A stretch of DNA of 64,000 bases from Hyphomicrobiales bacterium. Lineage in GTDB: Bacteria > Pseudomonadota > Alphaproteobacteria > Rhizobiales > Beijerinckiaceae. Positions 16,750 through 24,374 of this stretch are shown here, piece by piece. The translations under genes were made by a program, and so were the position numbers. The notes under the pieces were generated by a model. The model saw nothing but the letters and a program-made list of their open reading frames with translations. It searched no databases and was not told the origin of the DNA. Each line of letters opens with the position of its first letter. Within the stretch, counting starts at the first letter, position 1. The stretch is from assembly GCA_027483795.1 (NCBI GenBank), contig JAIXTT010000013.1:43169-107168 (forward strand). The letters run 5' to 3'.

Positions 16750-18252
16750 ATGGACCAGCTGCTGAACAATATCGGGTTCGGCCTCGACGTGGCCCTGAAC
16801 CCGGCCAATCTCCTCTACTGCTTCGTGGGCACGCTTCTGGGCACCATGATCGGGGTGCTTCCGGGTCTCGGACCCGTCGCGACCATTTCGGTCCTGCTCC
16901 CGCTCACCTTCTCGCTCGAGCCGCAGGCCGCCATGATCATGCTGGCGGGCATCTATTACGGTGCGCAATACGGCGGATCGACCACCGCGATCCTGATCAA
17001 TCTGCCGGGCGAGTCCTCCTCGGTGATCACGGCGCTCGACGGTTATCAGATGGCGCGTCAGGGCCGAGCGGGCGCGGCGCTCGCCACGGCCGGCATCTCC
17101 TCGTTCCTTGCGGGCACGGTGGCGACCGTCATCATCGCCGTCGCGGCGCCGCCTCTCGCGGAAGTCGCGCTGAAATTCGGTCCCGCCGACTATTGCGCCT
17201 TGATGCTCTTCGGCCTCGTCACGGCGGTGGTTCTCGCCAACGGGTCCGTGCTCAAGGCGATCGGGATGATCCTGCTCGGCTTGCTGCTCGGCTGCATCGG
17301 CATCGACGTCAATTCCAGCGTGCCGCGCTACACTTTCGGCATTCCGGAATTCGGCGACGGCATCGAATTCGCCATCATCGCCATGGGGATCTTCGGTATC
17401 GGCGAGACCTTGGCCAATCTCTCGCGCAGCAGCGAGGAGCGCGGCTATATCCGCAGCTACGACCGGCTGATGCCGAGCCTCGCGGATCTGAAGGCCATGC
17501 TCCCGCCCGCGCTGCGCGGGACGGCGCTCGGCTCGACGCTGGGCGTTCTGCCGGGCGGCGGACCCGTGCTCGCGGCCTTCTCCGCCTATTCGCTCGAGAA
17601 GAAGATCTCGAAGACGCCGGATCGCTTCGGTCGCGGCGCGATCGAGGGCGTTGCGGCGCCCGAGGCCGCCAACAATGCGGCCGCGCAGACCTCGTTCATC
17701 CCGCTGCTGACGCTCGGCTTCCCGTCGAGCGCGGTGATGGCCCTGATGATCGGCGCGCTGATGATGCAGGGCATCCATCCCGGGCCGGAACTGCTCACCA
17801 AGAACCCCGCGCTGTTCTGGGGCCTCATCGCCAGCATGTGGGTCGGCAATCTGATGCTGATCGTCCTCAACCTGCCGCTGGTCGGCATGTGGGCGAAGCT
17901 GCTGACCGTGCCCTATCGCTATCTCTATCCGGCGATCCTTGCCGTCACCTGCATCGGCGTCTACAGCATCAACAAGAACTGGTTCGACGTGATGGTCGCG
18001 GGCGTGTTCGGCCTGCTCGGCTTCGTGTTCTACCGGCTCCGCTGCGAGCCCGCGCCGCTTCTGCTCGGCTTCATCCTCGGTCCCATGATCGAGGAGAATC
18101 TGCGAAGGACGCTGCTCATCACGAAGGGCGACTATTCGGTCTTCGTGACCCGGCCGATCAGCCTGACCTTCCTGCTGCTGACGGTCGCCCTGTTGGTCGT
18201 CACCTTCCTGCCGTCGATCAGGACGGCACGCGAAAAGGCTTTCCAGGAATAG
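16750..18252 (+). CDS. TctA-family large membrane subunit (TTT system 3)
   Basis: A 500-residue polytopic protein with [60 protein letters not shown] and AANNAAAQTSFIPLLTLGFPS. The protein is closely similar along its length to the TctA at 4501-6009 (for example shared runs around [20 protein letters not shown] and [20 protein letters not shown]). They are probably paralogues serving related substrates. It is followed by a hairpin and the LVIVD gene. Confidence 0.92.
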   Translation: MDQLLNNIGFGLDVALNPANLLYCFVGTLLGTMIGVLPGLGPVATISVLLPLTFSLEPQAAMIMLAGIYYGAQYGGSTTAILINLPGESSSVITALDGYQMARQGRAGAALATAGISSFLAGTVATVIIAVAAPPLAEVALKFGPADYCALMLFGLVTAVVLANGSVLKAIGMILLGLLLGCIGIDVNSSVPRYTFGIPEFGDGIEFAIIAMGIFGIGETLANLSRSSEERGYIRSYDRLMPSLADLKAMLPPALRGTALGSTLGVLPGGGPVLAAFSAYSLEKKISKTPDRFGRGAIEGVAAPEAANNAAAQTSFIPLLTLGFPSSAVMALMIGALMMQGIHPGPELLTKNPALFWGLIASMWVGNLMLIVLNLPLVGMWAKLLTVPYRYLYPAILAVTCIGVYSINKNWFDVMVAGVFGLLGFVFYRLRCEPAPLLLGFILGPMIEENLRRTLLITKGDYSVFVTRPISLTFLLLTVALLVVTFLPSIRTAREKAFQE

Positions 18253-18277
18253 CCCGCCGTCGAAGAGCGGGAACAAG

Positions 18278-18300
18278 ACGGCCGGTCCGCCGGCCGTTCC
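18278..18300 (+). terminator. Weak hairpin between tctA and LVIVD gene
   Basis: ACGGCCGG (18278-18285) pairs with CCGGCCGT (18290-18297) across TCCG, followed only by TTCC. It may attenuate read-through from tctA into the LVIVD-repeat gene. Confidence 0.35.
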
Positions 18301-18321
18301 ACGTGCAAAAGGAGAAGAAGA

Positions 18322-19536
18322 ATGGCCGGACCGGTCGAAGCCAAGGGCATGAAGCTCGTTTCGCAGAACACCCTCGACGGACAGGGGGGCGTCGGCGAAG
18401 GCATGGCGATGCAGCGGACCAAGGACGGCCGCCGGATCCTCTGGCTCGCCCATGAAGGGCCGCCCACGAACTTCACCACGGTGGACGTCACCGATCCGAA
18501 GAACACCAAGGTGATCGGCCGGCAGAATCTGCCGCACAACAAGGTGCGCTCCAACTCGCTCGAAATCGTGGGCGACGTGATGGCGGTGGCCTATCAGACC
18601 TACGAATTGGGCGTGAGCCCGGCGGGCGTGGAACTGTTCGACATTTCCGTGCCGGAGAACCCGAAGTCGATCTCCTTCTTCGATTGCTCAGGCCCGCATT
18701 CGCGCGGCGTGCATCAGGTCTGGTTCGCGGACGGCGAATACATCCACTTCTCCGGCGGCGGAGAGGGCATCGTGCCGCGCAATCCGCTCGACGATCAGAT
18801 CTATCGCATCATCGACGTGCGCAACCCGACCAAGCCGACCGAAGTCGGCCGCTGGTGGCCGAACGGCATTCTGGAAGGGGATTCCGCGCCCCCGCCGGAG
18901 CGCGCGCCCATGAATGCGGGCCATCGCGCGCACAACACCAACGTCTATCCGCAGCGGCCCGACCGCGCCTATGTCGGCTTCATCGACTCGGGGGCGTACA
19001 TCCTGGACATTTCCGACAAGTCGAGCCCCAAGGTCGTCTCCGCCTGGAACCCGCATCCTCCGTTCCCGGGCTTCACGCATACGGTCATGCCCTTGTTCAG
19101 CCGCGATCTTCTGGTGGTCGCGGACGAATGCGTGCAGGATCTCGGCAAGGACTGGCCGAAGCTGATCTGGATGGTCGATGCGCGGCGCGAGGACAAGCTC
19201 GTCCCGATCGGGACCTTCCCGATGCCGTCCTTCGACGTCTACGGCCGCAAGGGCGGGCGGTTCGGAGCGCACAATCTGCATGAGAACCACCCCAGCGAAT
19301 TGGCGTTCAAGTCCGAGACGCTGATCTTCGGGACGTTCTTCAATGCGGGCGTGCGGGTGTTCGACACGACCAATCCGCTGCAGGTGCAGGAAATCGCGGC
19401 CTATGTGCCCGAGGCTCCGGAAGGGTCGCGGACGGGGACGATCCAGATCAACGACGTCTATGTCGACGATCGCGGCCTCGTCTTCGCCGCCGACCGGCAT
19501 GCGGGCGGCATCTATGTGATCGAGATGGACGTCTGA
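18322..19536 (+). CDS. LVIVD-repeat beta-propeller protein of unknown function
   Basis: A 404-residue protein made of repeated blades with the LVIVD-like pattern (beta strand, then D-[IV]-[ST]-D-P): FTTVDVTDPKNTKVIG, VELFDISVPENPKSIS, YRIIDVRNPTKPTEVG, AYILDISDKSSPKVVS, and VRVFDTTNPLQVQEIA. This suggests a six- or seven-bladed propeller. Several conserved-looking His residues (HSRGVHQVW, GHRAHNTNVY, FTHTVMPLF, AHNLHENHP) could form an active site or metal site in the propeller centre. No signal peptide is visible. GGAGAAG precedes the start. It sits downstream of TTT system 3 and ends at a strong terminator, so it is probably the last gene of that operon. Confidence 0.75.
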   Translation: MAGPVEAKGMKLVSQNTLDGQGGVGEGMAMQRTKDGRRILWLAHEGPPTNFTTVDVTDPKNTKVIGRQNLPHNKVRSNSLEIVGDVMAVAYQTYELGVSPAGVELFDISVPENPKSISFFDCSGPHSRGVHQVWFADGEYIHFSGGGEGIVPRNPLDDQIYRIIDVRNPTKPTEVGRWWPNGILEGDSAPPPERAPMNAGHRAHNTNVYPQRPDRAYVGFIDSGAYILDISDKSSPKVVSAWNPHPPFPGFTHTVMPLFSRDLLVVADECVQDLGKDWPKLIWMVDARREDKLVPIGTFPMPSFDVYGRKGGRFGAHNLHENHPSELAFKSETLIFGTFFNAGVRVFDTTNPLQVQEIAAYVPEAPEGSRTGTIQINDVYVDDRGLVFAADRHAGGIYVIEMDV

Positions 19537-19565
19537 GGCGACAGACGCCCCGACCGTCGACGGAA

Positions 19566-19593
19566 AAAGCCCGCCTCACGGCGGGCTTTCTTC
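19566..19593 (+). terminator. Rho-independent terminator after LVIVD gene
   Basis: AAAGCCCGCC (19566-19575) pairs perfectly with GGCGGGCTTT (19580-19589) around TCAC. The T-rich side serves the plus strand, and the A-run at the other side would serve the convergent GTPase gene, so it may work in both directions. Confidence 0.8.
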
Positions 19594-19618
19594 GTTCCGG
19601 TGAGAGGCCGAGGCCGTC

Positions 19619-20686
19619 TCAGCCCGCCTGCAGCACCGCGAGGCTCGCGGCCAACGCCTCCTTGGGAATGTCCCGCGTGATGAAGACGAGCCGCGTCCGT
19701 TCGTCTCCGTCGGGCCAGGAGGCGAGGCGTACCGGCGGGTGAACGAGGTTCTGCACCGCCTGAATGACGAGCGGCCCCGAGCGTCCCTTCACGTTGATGA
19801 CGCCCTTGATCCGCAGCATGTCCTCGCCGCGAAGCGACAGGATCGAGCCGAGCCAGGTTTCCACCGCGTCCTCGCCGAAGGGCCGGTCGAACACGACGCT
19901 GAAGGCGCGGACATGATCGTCGTGACGGTTCGGGTCGTTCTCGTGATGATGGTCGTGATCGTGGTGATGGTCGTGATCGTGGTGATGATGGTGGCCGTGG
20001 CTCTCCGCCTCGAGCTTTTCGAGCTTGGCGGCCCCGAGCCAGCGCACGAGGCTCGCAGGGTCGGTGTCCGGGCCCGCCGCGCCCGCGCCGAAGACGGCGT
20101 CGGTGGGGATTTCGCCGTGGACGATGCGCCGGATCTCGACGCCGGGATTGAGGCGGGCGAGGCGTTCTTCCAGCGCGTCGACGGCCGAAGGGGCGGCGAG
20201 GTCCGACTTCGTGATCAGAAGCAGGTCGGCCGAACCGGCCTGCCGCACCGCCTCCGGATAGCGTTCGAGCGTGGTCGGACCGTTCACCGCGTCGACGGTG
20301 GAGACGACGGCCTGAAGGCGGAAACGCGAGGAGACGGCCGGATCGCCCGCCAGCGTCTGCATGATGGGCGTGGGGTCGGCGAGGCCCGTCGTCTCGATCA
20401 CGATCCGTGAAAAATTCGGGATCGCGCCCCGGTCGCGCTTGGCTTCGAGATCGAGAAGCGTGTCCACGAGATCGCCGCGGACGGTGCAGCAGATGCAGCC
20501 GTTCTGAAGCACGACGGTGTTCTCGAGCGACTGTTCGACGAGCAGGTGATCGATCGGGATCTCGCCGAATTCATTGATGATCAGCGCCGTGTCCGACAGG
20601 GACGGGTCACGCATCAACCGGTTGAGCAGCGTGGTCTTTCCGCTGCCGAGAAAGCCTGTGAGCACGGTGACGGGCATGCGGGACAA
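19619..20686 (-). CDS. CobW/COG0523-family metallochaperone GTPase
   Basis: A 355-residue G3E P-loop GTPase. The P-loop GFLGSGKTT is at residues 11-19, the metal-binding GCICC (CxCC) at 63-67, ETTGLADPTP is the switch region, and TKSD is the base-recognition motif. A His/Asp-rich loop lies at about 230-258, and a C-terminal CobW_C domain begins with VRAFSVVFDRPF. The start is a TTG at 20686: GGAGGA lies 6 nt before it, whereas the ATG nine bases further in would be too far. COG0523 proteins deliver Zn, Co or other metals to client enzymes. The His-rich loop favours zinc handling. The client is not identifiable from context, and no zinc-uptake gene is adjacent. Confidence 0.88.
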   Translation of the reverse strand: MSRMPVTVLTGFLGSGKTTLLNRLMRDPSLSDTALIINEFGEIPIDHLLVEQSLENTVVLQNGCICCTVRGDLVDTLLDLEAKRDRGAIPNFSRIVIETTGLADPTPIMQTLAGDPAVSSRFRLQAVVSTVDAVNGPTTLERYPEAVRQAGSADLLLITKSDLAAPSAVDALEERLARLNPGVEIRRIVHGEIPTDAVFGAGAAGPDTDPASLVRWLGAAKLEKLEAESHGHHHHHDHDHHHDHDHHHENDPNRHDDHVRAFSVVFDRPFGEDAVETWLGSILSLRGEDMLRIKGVINVKGRSGPLVIQAVQNLVHPPVRLASWPDGDERTRLVFITRDIPKEALAASLAVLQAG

Positions 20687-20698
20687 GGGCGATCCTCC

Positions 20699-21138
20699 GT
20701 GATCGTTCTTCTTGCGAGGGCGCGGCGAACGGCCTTCGGGTCTCTTCTTTGCGCCGGCATTTTTTCCTGAAGAGCAGGAGAAGGCAATCGCGGGTTTCCG
20801 CTGCGGACCGGAGCGGCGGGGACGGCCCGTTCGCGGCGCTGCGCGGTTTACGTAAGGTAATTATTTTTGGTGATCTCCGCGCCCGCCGGCGGGTTCGGCG
20901 ATCGGCGTTCAAGCAACTGGAATATTGAGAAAATTCGTTCTGGTGGCGGTCGGTCGGGGGCCCGTGCAGAGGTTGCGCCGACCCGAAGACGCCACTTATC
21001 GGTGATTCTTTTTGTTGACTCAATCCCCAGCTCAAGCTTCCCTTACGTACGACAGTGCTGAACGTTACGTAATGTATCAGAAAGGCATGTCGATCCGAAT
21101 TGAAAGAGCTTCAAGAGTTCGAGAAAAGGGGAATTGTA
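20699..21138. other. 440-bp non-coding region upstream of the Tad locus with TTACGTAA motifs
   Basis: No convincing gene is seen in this stretch between the divergent cobW-type gene and flp. It is more AT-rich than its surroundings. Three copies of a TTACGTA motif occur: TTACGTAA at 20848-20855, TTACGTAC at 21043-21050, and TTACGTAA at 21065-21072. The last two lie 67-96 bp before the flp start. They may bind a regulator of pilus genes. A TTGACT at 21015-21020 has no matching -10 box. Confidence 0.5.
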
Positions 21139-21309
21139 ATGCGTAAACACTTCGTCGAACGACTGGTGAAGGATGAAGAGGGCGCCGCCCTCGTCGAGTA
21201 TTCGCTGCTCATCGGCATCATCACCGTCGCGGCCGTCGCCTCGATCCTGCTCGTGGGTCCGTGGGTCGGCCGGCAGTGGACGGCTCTGACCGGGGCGCTC
21301 GGCCTCTGA
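21139..21309 (+). CDS. flp: Flp/Fap-type major pilin
   Basis: A 56-residue type IVb pilin precursor. A short positive leader (MRKHFVERLVKDEEGAA) is followed by LVEYSLLIGIITVAAVASILLVGPWV. The conserved Glu and Tyr of the Flp motif are present and the hydrophobic helix is intact. Processing by a TadV/CpaA-type peptidase would occur at the Gly/Ala before LVEY. ATG 21139 is chosen by AGGGGAATT upstream and by pilin length. It is the first gene of the Tad locus, is set apart from cpaB by hairpins, and is thus likely expressed more strongly than the rest. Confidence 0.9.
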   Translation: MRKHFVERLVKDEEGAALVEYSLLIGIITVAAVASILLVGPWVGRQWTALTGALGL

Positions 21310-21318
21310 GGCCGTTTT
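21300..21318 (+). terminator. Hairpin at the end of flp
   Basis: CGGCCT (21300-21305) pairs with AGGCCG (21309-21314) around the stop codon and is followed by TTTT. It is a small attenuator-type terminator. Confidence 0.5.
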
Positions 21319-21359
21319 CGGACTTGGAGCCGGATCCCTTGCGGATGCGGTTCCGGTTT

Positions 21360-21389
21360 CCGGCGCCCGTGCGGGACGGGCGCCGGTTT
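21360..21389 (+). terminator. Second hairpin between flp and cpaB
   Basis: CCGGCGCCCGT (21360-21370) pairs with ACGGGCGCCGG (21376-21386) around GCGGG, followed by TTT. A third small stem (CCGGCC...GGCCGG) lies at 21390-21406. This cluster is expected to reduce read-through from the pilin gene or stabilise its mRNA. Confidence 0.55.
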
Positions 21390-21427
21390 CCGGCCTTCGG
21401 GGCCGGACGCGTTGCGAGGGGGCGAAG

Positions 21428-22414
21428 ATGCGCATGACGACGGTTGCGGCCTTGGGCGTGGCCTTGACGCTCGGTTTCCTCGCGGTGCTGCTGACCCGAG
21501 GACTGATCCAGAACCGGAGCGCGAATCCGGCCGCCGGCAAGACGATCGTCATCGCCGCGCAGGCGCTGCCTTTCGGCGCGACGTTGAGCGCGGACAATCT
21601 CGTCGAGATCGATTGGCCCGCCCATGCCGTTCCCGAAGGCGCCTTCGCGACGCGGGCGGAACTGCTCGACGCCGGCCGGCGCGTGACGCTCGCGCCGATC
21701 CAGAAGAACGAACCCATCCTCGCGACGAAGGTGACGGGCCCCAACCAGCGGGCCTCCCTGTCGACGCTCATCGAGGAGGGCATGCGCGCCGTCACCGTGC
21801 GCGTGGACGAGGTGCGCGGCGTGGCGGGTTTCGTGATGCCCGGCGACCGTGTCGACGTCGTCGTGACGCGGGGGGAGAACGGCCAGGGCGGGCAGGTCGC
21901 CTATGCCGACATGCTCCTGCAGAACGTGAGGGTGCTCGCCGTCGATCAGGTGTCCGGGGAACGGCAGGAAAAGCCGACCGTGGCCCGCGCGGTGACCCTC
22001 GAACTCGCCGTCCAGCAGGCGCAGAAGATCATCCTCGCCCAAGGCGTCGGCCGGCTTTCGTTGGTCCTGCGCCAGCCCGGCGAGACCGACGCGGAGAACG
22101 TCCGCCGCGTGACGACGGACGATCTCGGCCTGGGCGAGACGGTCGGCCCCGTCGGCGCGACCGCGCCCGCCGAGCAGGCGAAGCCCGAAAAGGCTCCTTC
22201 GGCCGACATTCTGCCCTTCCGTCGCGAAGCGGTCGTCAACGTGGTCCGGGGAACGGCGCGCTCCGAGCAATACGTCGTCCGTCCCGAAGCGGGGAAGGCG
22301 ACCGAGGAGGGCGCGAAGGTCATCCCGCTCCCCGTCGAACGGCCGTCTCCGGTCCGCGGCGTCGAGCCGCAGGCCTCCTTGTCCGGCCCGGTCCGGACAC
22401 CCCGCGATTTCTGA
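21428..22414 (+). CDS. cpaB: CpaB/RcpC-type Flp pilus assembly protein
   Basis: A 328-residue periplasmic protein anchored by an N-terminal hydrophobic segment (VAALGVALTLGFLAVLLTRG). It then has a SAF/beta-clip domain (IVIAAQALPFGATLSADNLVEIDWPAHAVPEGAF) and the RcpC region GMRAVTVRVDEVRGVAGFVMPGDRVDVVVTR, which are diagnostic for CpaB. A low-complexity Ala/Pro/Glu tail follows after about residue 235. GAGGGGG precedes the ATG. CpaB helps stabilise or gate the CpaC secretin in the Tad system. Confidence 0.9.
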   Translation: MRMTTVAALGVALTLGFLAVLLTRGLIQNRSANPAAGKTIVIAAQALPFGATLSADNLVEIDWPAHAVPEGAFATRAELLDAGRRVTLAPIQKNEPILATKVTGPNQRASLSTLIEEGMRAVTVRVDEVRGVAGFVMPGDRVDVVVTRGENGQGGQVAYADMLLQNVRVLAVDQVSGERQEKPTVARAVTLELAVQQAQKIILAQGVGRLSLVLRQPGETDAENVRRVTTDDLGLGETVGPVGATAPAEQAKPEKAPSADILPFRREAVVNVVRGTARSEQYVVRPEAGKATEEGAKVIPLPVERPSPVRGVEPQASLSGPVRTPRDF

Positions 22415-22457
22415 CGCTTCCGAACGTCGCCTTCGATCATTCGTAAAGGTCTTCGCC

Positions 22458-24053
22458 ATGGTCCGCAGTCCCGCTCTTCCGTCGAATTCCGTCCGAACGG
22501 CACAGCTCAAGCTCGGTCTCGCGGCGCTGTTGTGCGCCGGAATGATGCTGCCGACGGGTCCCGTCCGGGCCGACGAGCCCGGCGAGCAGCGGTTGCGCCC
22601 GGCGAGCAACGCGCAGCTCCAGCGCATGCGGGTGACGGTCAACAAGTCTCAGACGACGCGGCTCGATTTCTCCTTCCAGGACGTGATGGTCGGCTCCTCC
22701 GAGATCGCCGACGTGATCCCGATCAGCGACCAGACGCTCTACGTGCTCGGCAAGAAGATCGGGACGACCAACATCTCGGTCTTCGATCGCGAGCGGAAAC
22801 TGCTCGCGGTGATCGACGTCGAGGTCGGCATCGACGTCGCGATGCTGGAAGCCCGCATCCACGAAAGCACGGGCAATCGCGACATCCGGGTGCGCGGCTT
22901 CGACGACAAGGTCGTGCTGAGCGGGCTTGCGGGCGACGCGCAGACGGTTGACCGGGCCTTCGACGTCGCCTCCGGGCTCGTCGGCGGGGGCGTCGTCAAT
23001 ACGACGCGGGTCACCTCGCCCCAACAGGTCATGCTGAAGGTGCGCTTCGTCGAGGTGCAGCGCGATGCGGGCCGCGAATTCGGCGTCAGGCTCGAATATG
23101 CGGGCGACCGCCGCAACATCCGCAGCGGCGCCATCGGTGCGCCGTCGATCGTCAACAGCGGAGCGGACGCGGCGGGAGGCGGCACGGCCGGTCCGTTGGC
23201 GGTGCTGTCCTCGGCCGTCACGGGCAATGCGCAATTCGCGCAGATCTTCACGACGCTGGCCGACAAGGGCAACCAGATCGACGCCTTCATCAACGCGTTG
23301 GAGAACAAGGGCCTCGTGCGGCGGCTCGGCGAGCCGAACCTGATCGCCATGTCGGGCGACACCGCGAATTTCCTCGCGGGCGGCGAGTTCCCGGTTCCGG
23401 TCAATTCGACGACGGCGAACGGATTTCCCAACGTCACCATCGCCTTCAAGGAGTACGGCGTCGGCCTCGCCTTCACCCCGACCGTGCTGCGCAACGGCCT
23501 CATCAATCTCCGGATCGAGCCCGAGGTCAGCGAACTCGATCCGACCACCAGCGTCCGCGTCGGAGGCGTCGAGGTCCCCGGTCTCGTCAAACGCCGCGCG
23601 AAGACGACGGTCGAGCTGCGCGACGGTCAGAGCTTCGCCATCGCGGGGCTGATCCAGGCGCAGTCGCAGCGCACCGTCGAGCAGCTGCCCTGGCTCGGCT
23701 CGATCCCGGTGCTCGGCGCGCTGTTCCGCAGCGCGGCCTTCCAGCAGCGCGAGACCGAACTCGTGGTGATCGTGACGCCGCATCTCGTGCAGCCCGCCAG
23801 GCCCGGCCGGCCGCTCGCGACGCCCTTCGACGCCTCACGCCCCGCCAATGATCCGGATCTCTTTCTGGAGGGGAAGGTCGAGACGCCCGATCCGAAGACC
23901 CGCGAGCGCATCGCCGATCGCGCCAAGGGGATCGGAACCTACGGCCACATGATCGATGCGCCGCCCGCCGCCGCCAAGACGACGGCCCGTTCGCCCGCTC
24001 CGACGGCCCCCGCGACCGTCCCCGCCCCGCCGCCGCGCATCGTGAAGCCCTGA
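22458..24053 (+). CDS. cpaC: CpaC/RcpA-type outer-membrane secretin
   Basis: A 531-residue secretin. It has an N-terminal export region (LALAALLCAGMMLP-like hydrophobic stretch ending at VRADEPG), then a pilus-secretin N domain (VNKSQTTRLDFSFQDVMVGSSEIADV) and a BON-like region. The secretin domain proper holds VMLKVRFVEVQRDAGREFG, FLAGGEFPVPV, LIQAQSQRTVEQLPWLGSIPVLGALFRS and TELVVIVTPHLVQP. It forms the outer-membrane channel for the Flp pilus. A Pro/Ala-rich C-terminal tail is present. AAAGG lies upstream of the ATG. Confidence 0.93.
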   Translation: MVRSPALPSNSVRTAQLKLGLAALLCAGMMLPTGPVRADEPGEQRLRPASNAQLQRMRVTVNKSQTTRLDFSFQDVMVGSSEIADVIPISDQTLYVLGKKIGTTNISVFDRERKLLAVIDVEVGIDVAMLEARIHESTGNRDIRVRGFDDKVVLSGLAGDAQTVDRAFDVASGLVGGGVVNTTRVTSPQQVMLKVRFVEVQRDAGREFGVRLEYAGDRRNIRSGAIGAPSIVNSGADAAGGGTAGPLAVLSSAVTGNAQFAQIFTTLADKGNQIDAFINALENKGLVRRLGEPNLIAMSGDTANFLAGGEFPVPVNSTTANGFPNVTIAFKEYGVGLAFTPTVLRNGLINLRIEPEVSELDPTTSVRVGGVEVPGLVKRRAKTTVELRDGQSFAIAGLIQAQSQRTVEQLPWLGSIPVLGALFRSAAFQQRETELVVIVTPHLVQPARPGRPLATPFDASRPANDPDLFLEGKVETPDPKTRERIADRAKGIGTYGHMIDAPPAAAKTTARSPAPTAPATVPAPPPRIVKP

Positions 24054-24064
24054 AGGAGGACGCC

Positions 24065-24349
24065 ATGACCTTTTCGTTGAAGATCGTTTCGGCCGTCCTC
24101 GTCGCCGTCCCGCTCGCGGCCTGCGCCGAGCATCTCGAGCGGCGGGAATTCACCTCGCCCTCGCTGGGCGACGCCGTCGCCCGCAATCAGGCGATCCAGA
24201 TCATCGATCCTTGGCCCCCGGCGTCGCGCGACGTCCGCATCGTGCATGACGGCGCAAGGCTGCAGAGGGCCGTCGAACGGTACCGCACGGGGCAGGTGGT
24301 CGAGCCGAAAGGCCAATCGACCACCGGCTCGGGCGCGGCGTCGCGCTGA
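24065..24349 (+). CDS. Small Tad-locus lipoprotein (possible reduced CpaD)
   Basis: 94 residues with a lipoprotein signal: MTFSLKIVSAVLVAVPLAAC ends in a lipobox (PLAAC). The mature part holds SLGDAVARNQAIQIIDPWPP, a pattern met in short lipoproteins encoded beside cpaC in alphaproteobacterial tad loci and also near the end of CpaD. It starts 11 bp after cpaC behind GGAGGA. A full CpaD (over 200 residues) is not present in the window, so this may be its functional stand-in, possibly a pilotin-like factor for the secretin. Confidence 0.75.
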   Translation: MTFSLKIVSAVLVAVPLAACAEHLERREFTSPSLGDAVARNQAIQIIDPWPPASRDVRIVHDGARLQRAVERYRTGQVVEPKGQSTTGSGAASR

Positions 24350-24374
24350 ATCCGGACCGGGGGGAGGACAGGTC

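Noticed and set aside
19940..20000. GGTCGTGAT-type tandem DNA repeats as a minisatellite
   Set aside because: It encodes the His/Asp-rich metal loop of the CobW-family protein in frame.
20607..21035. 142-codon minus-strand frame upstream of the cobW-type gene
   Set aside because: Its end is an out-of-frame shadow of the GTPase P-loop region and the rest has no protein features.
21015..21043. TTGACT as a sigma-70 promoter for flp
   Set aside because: No acceptable -10 box at 16-18 bp spacing.
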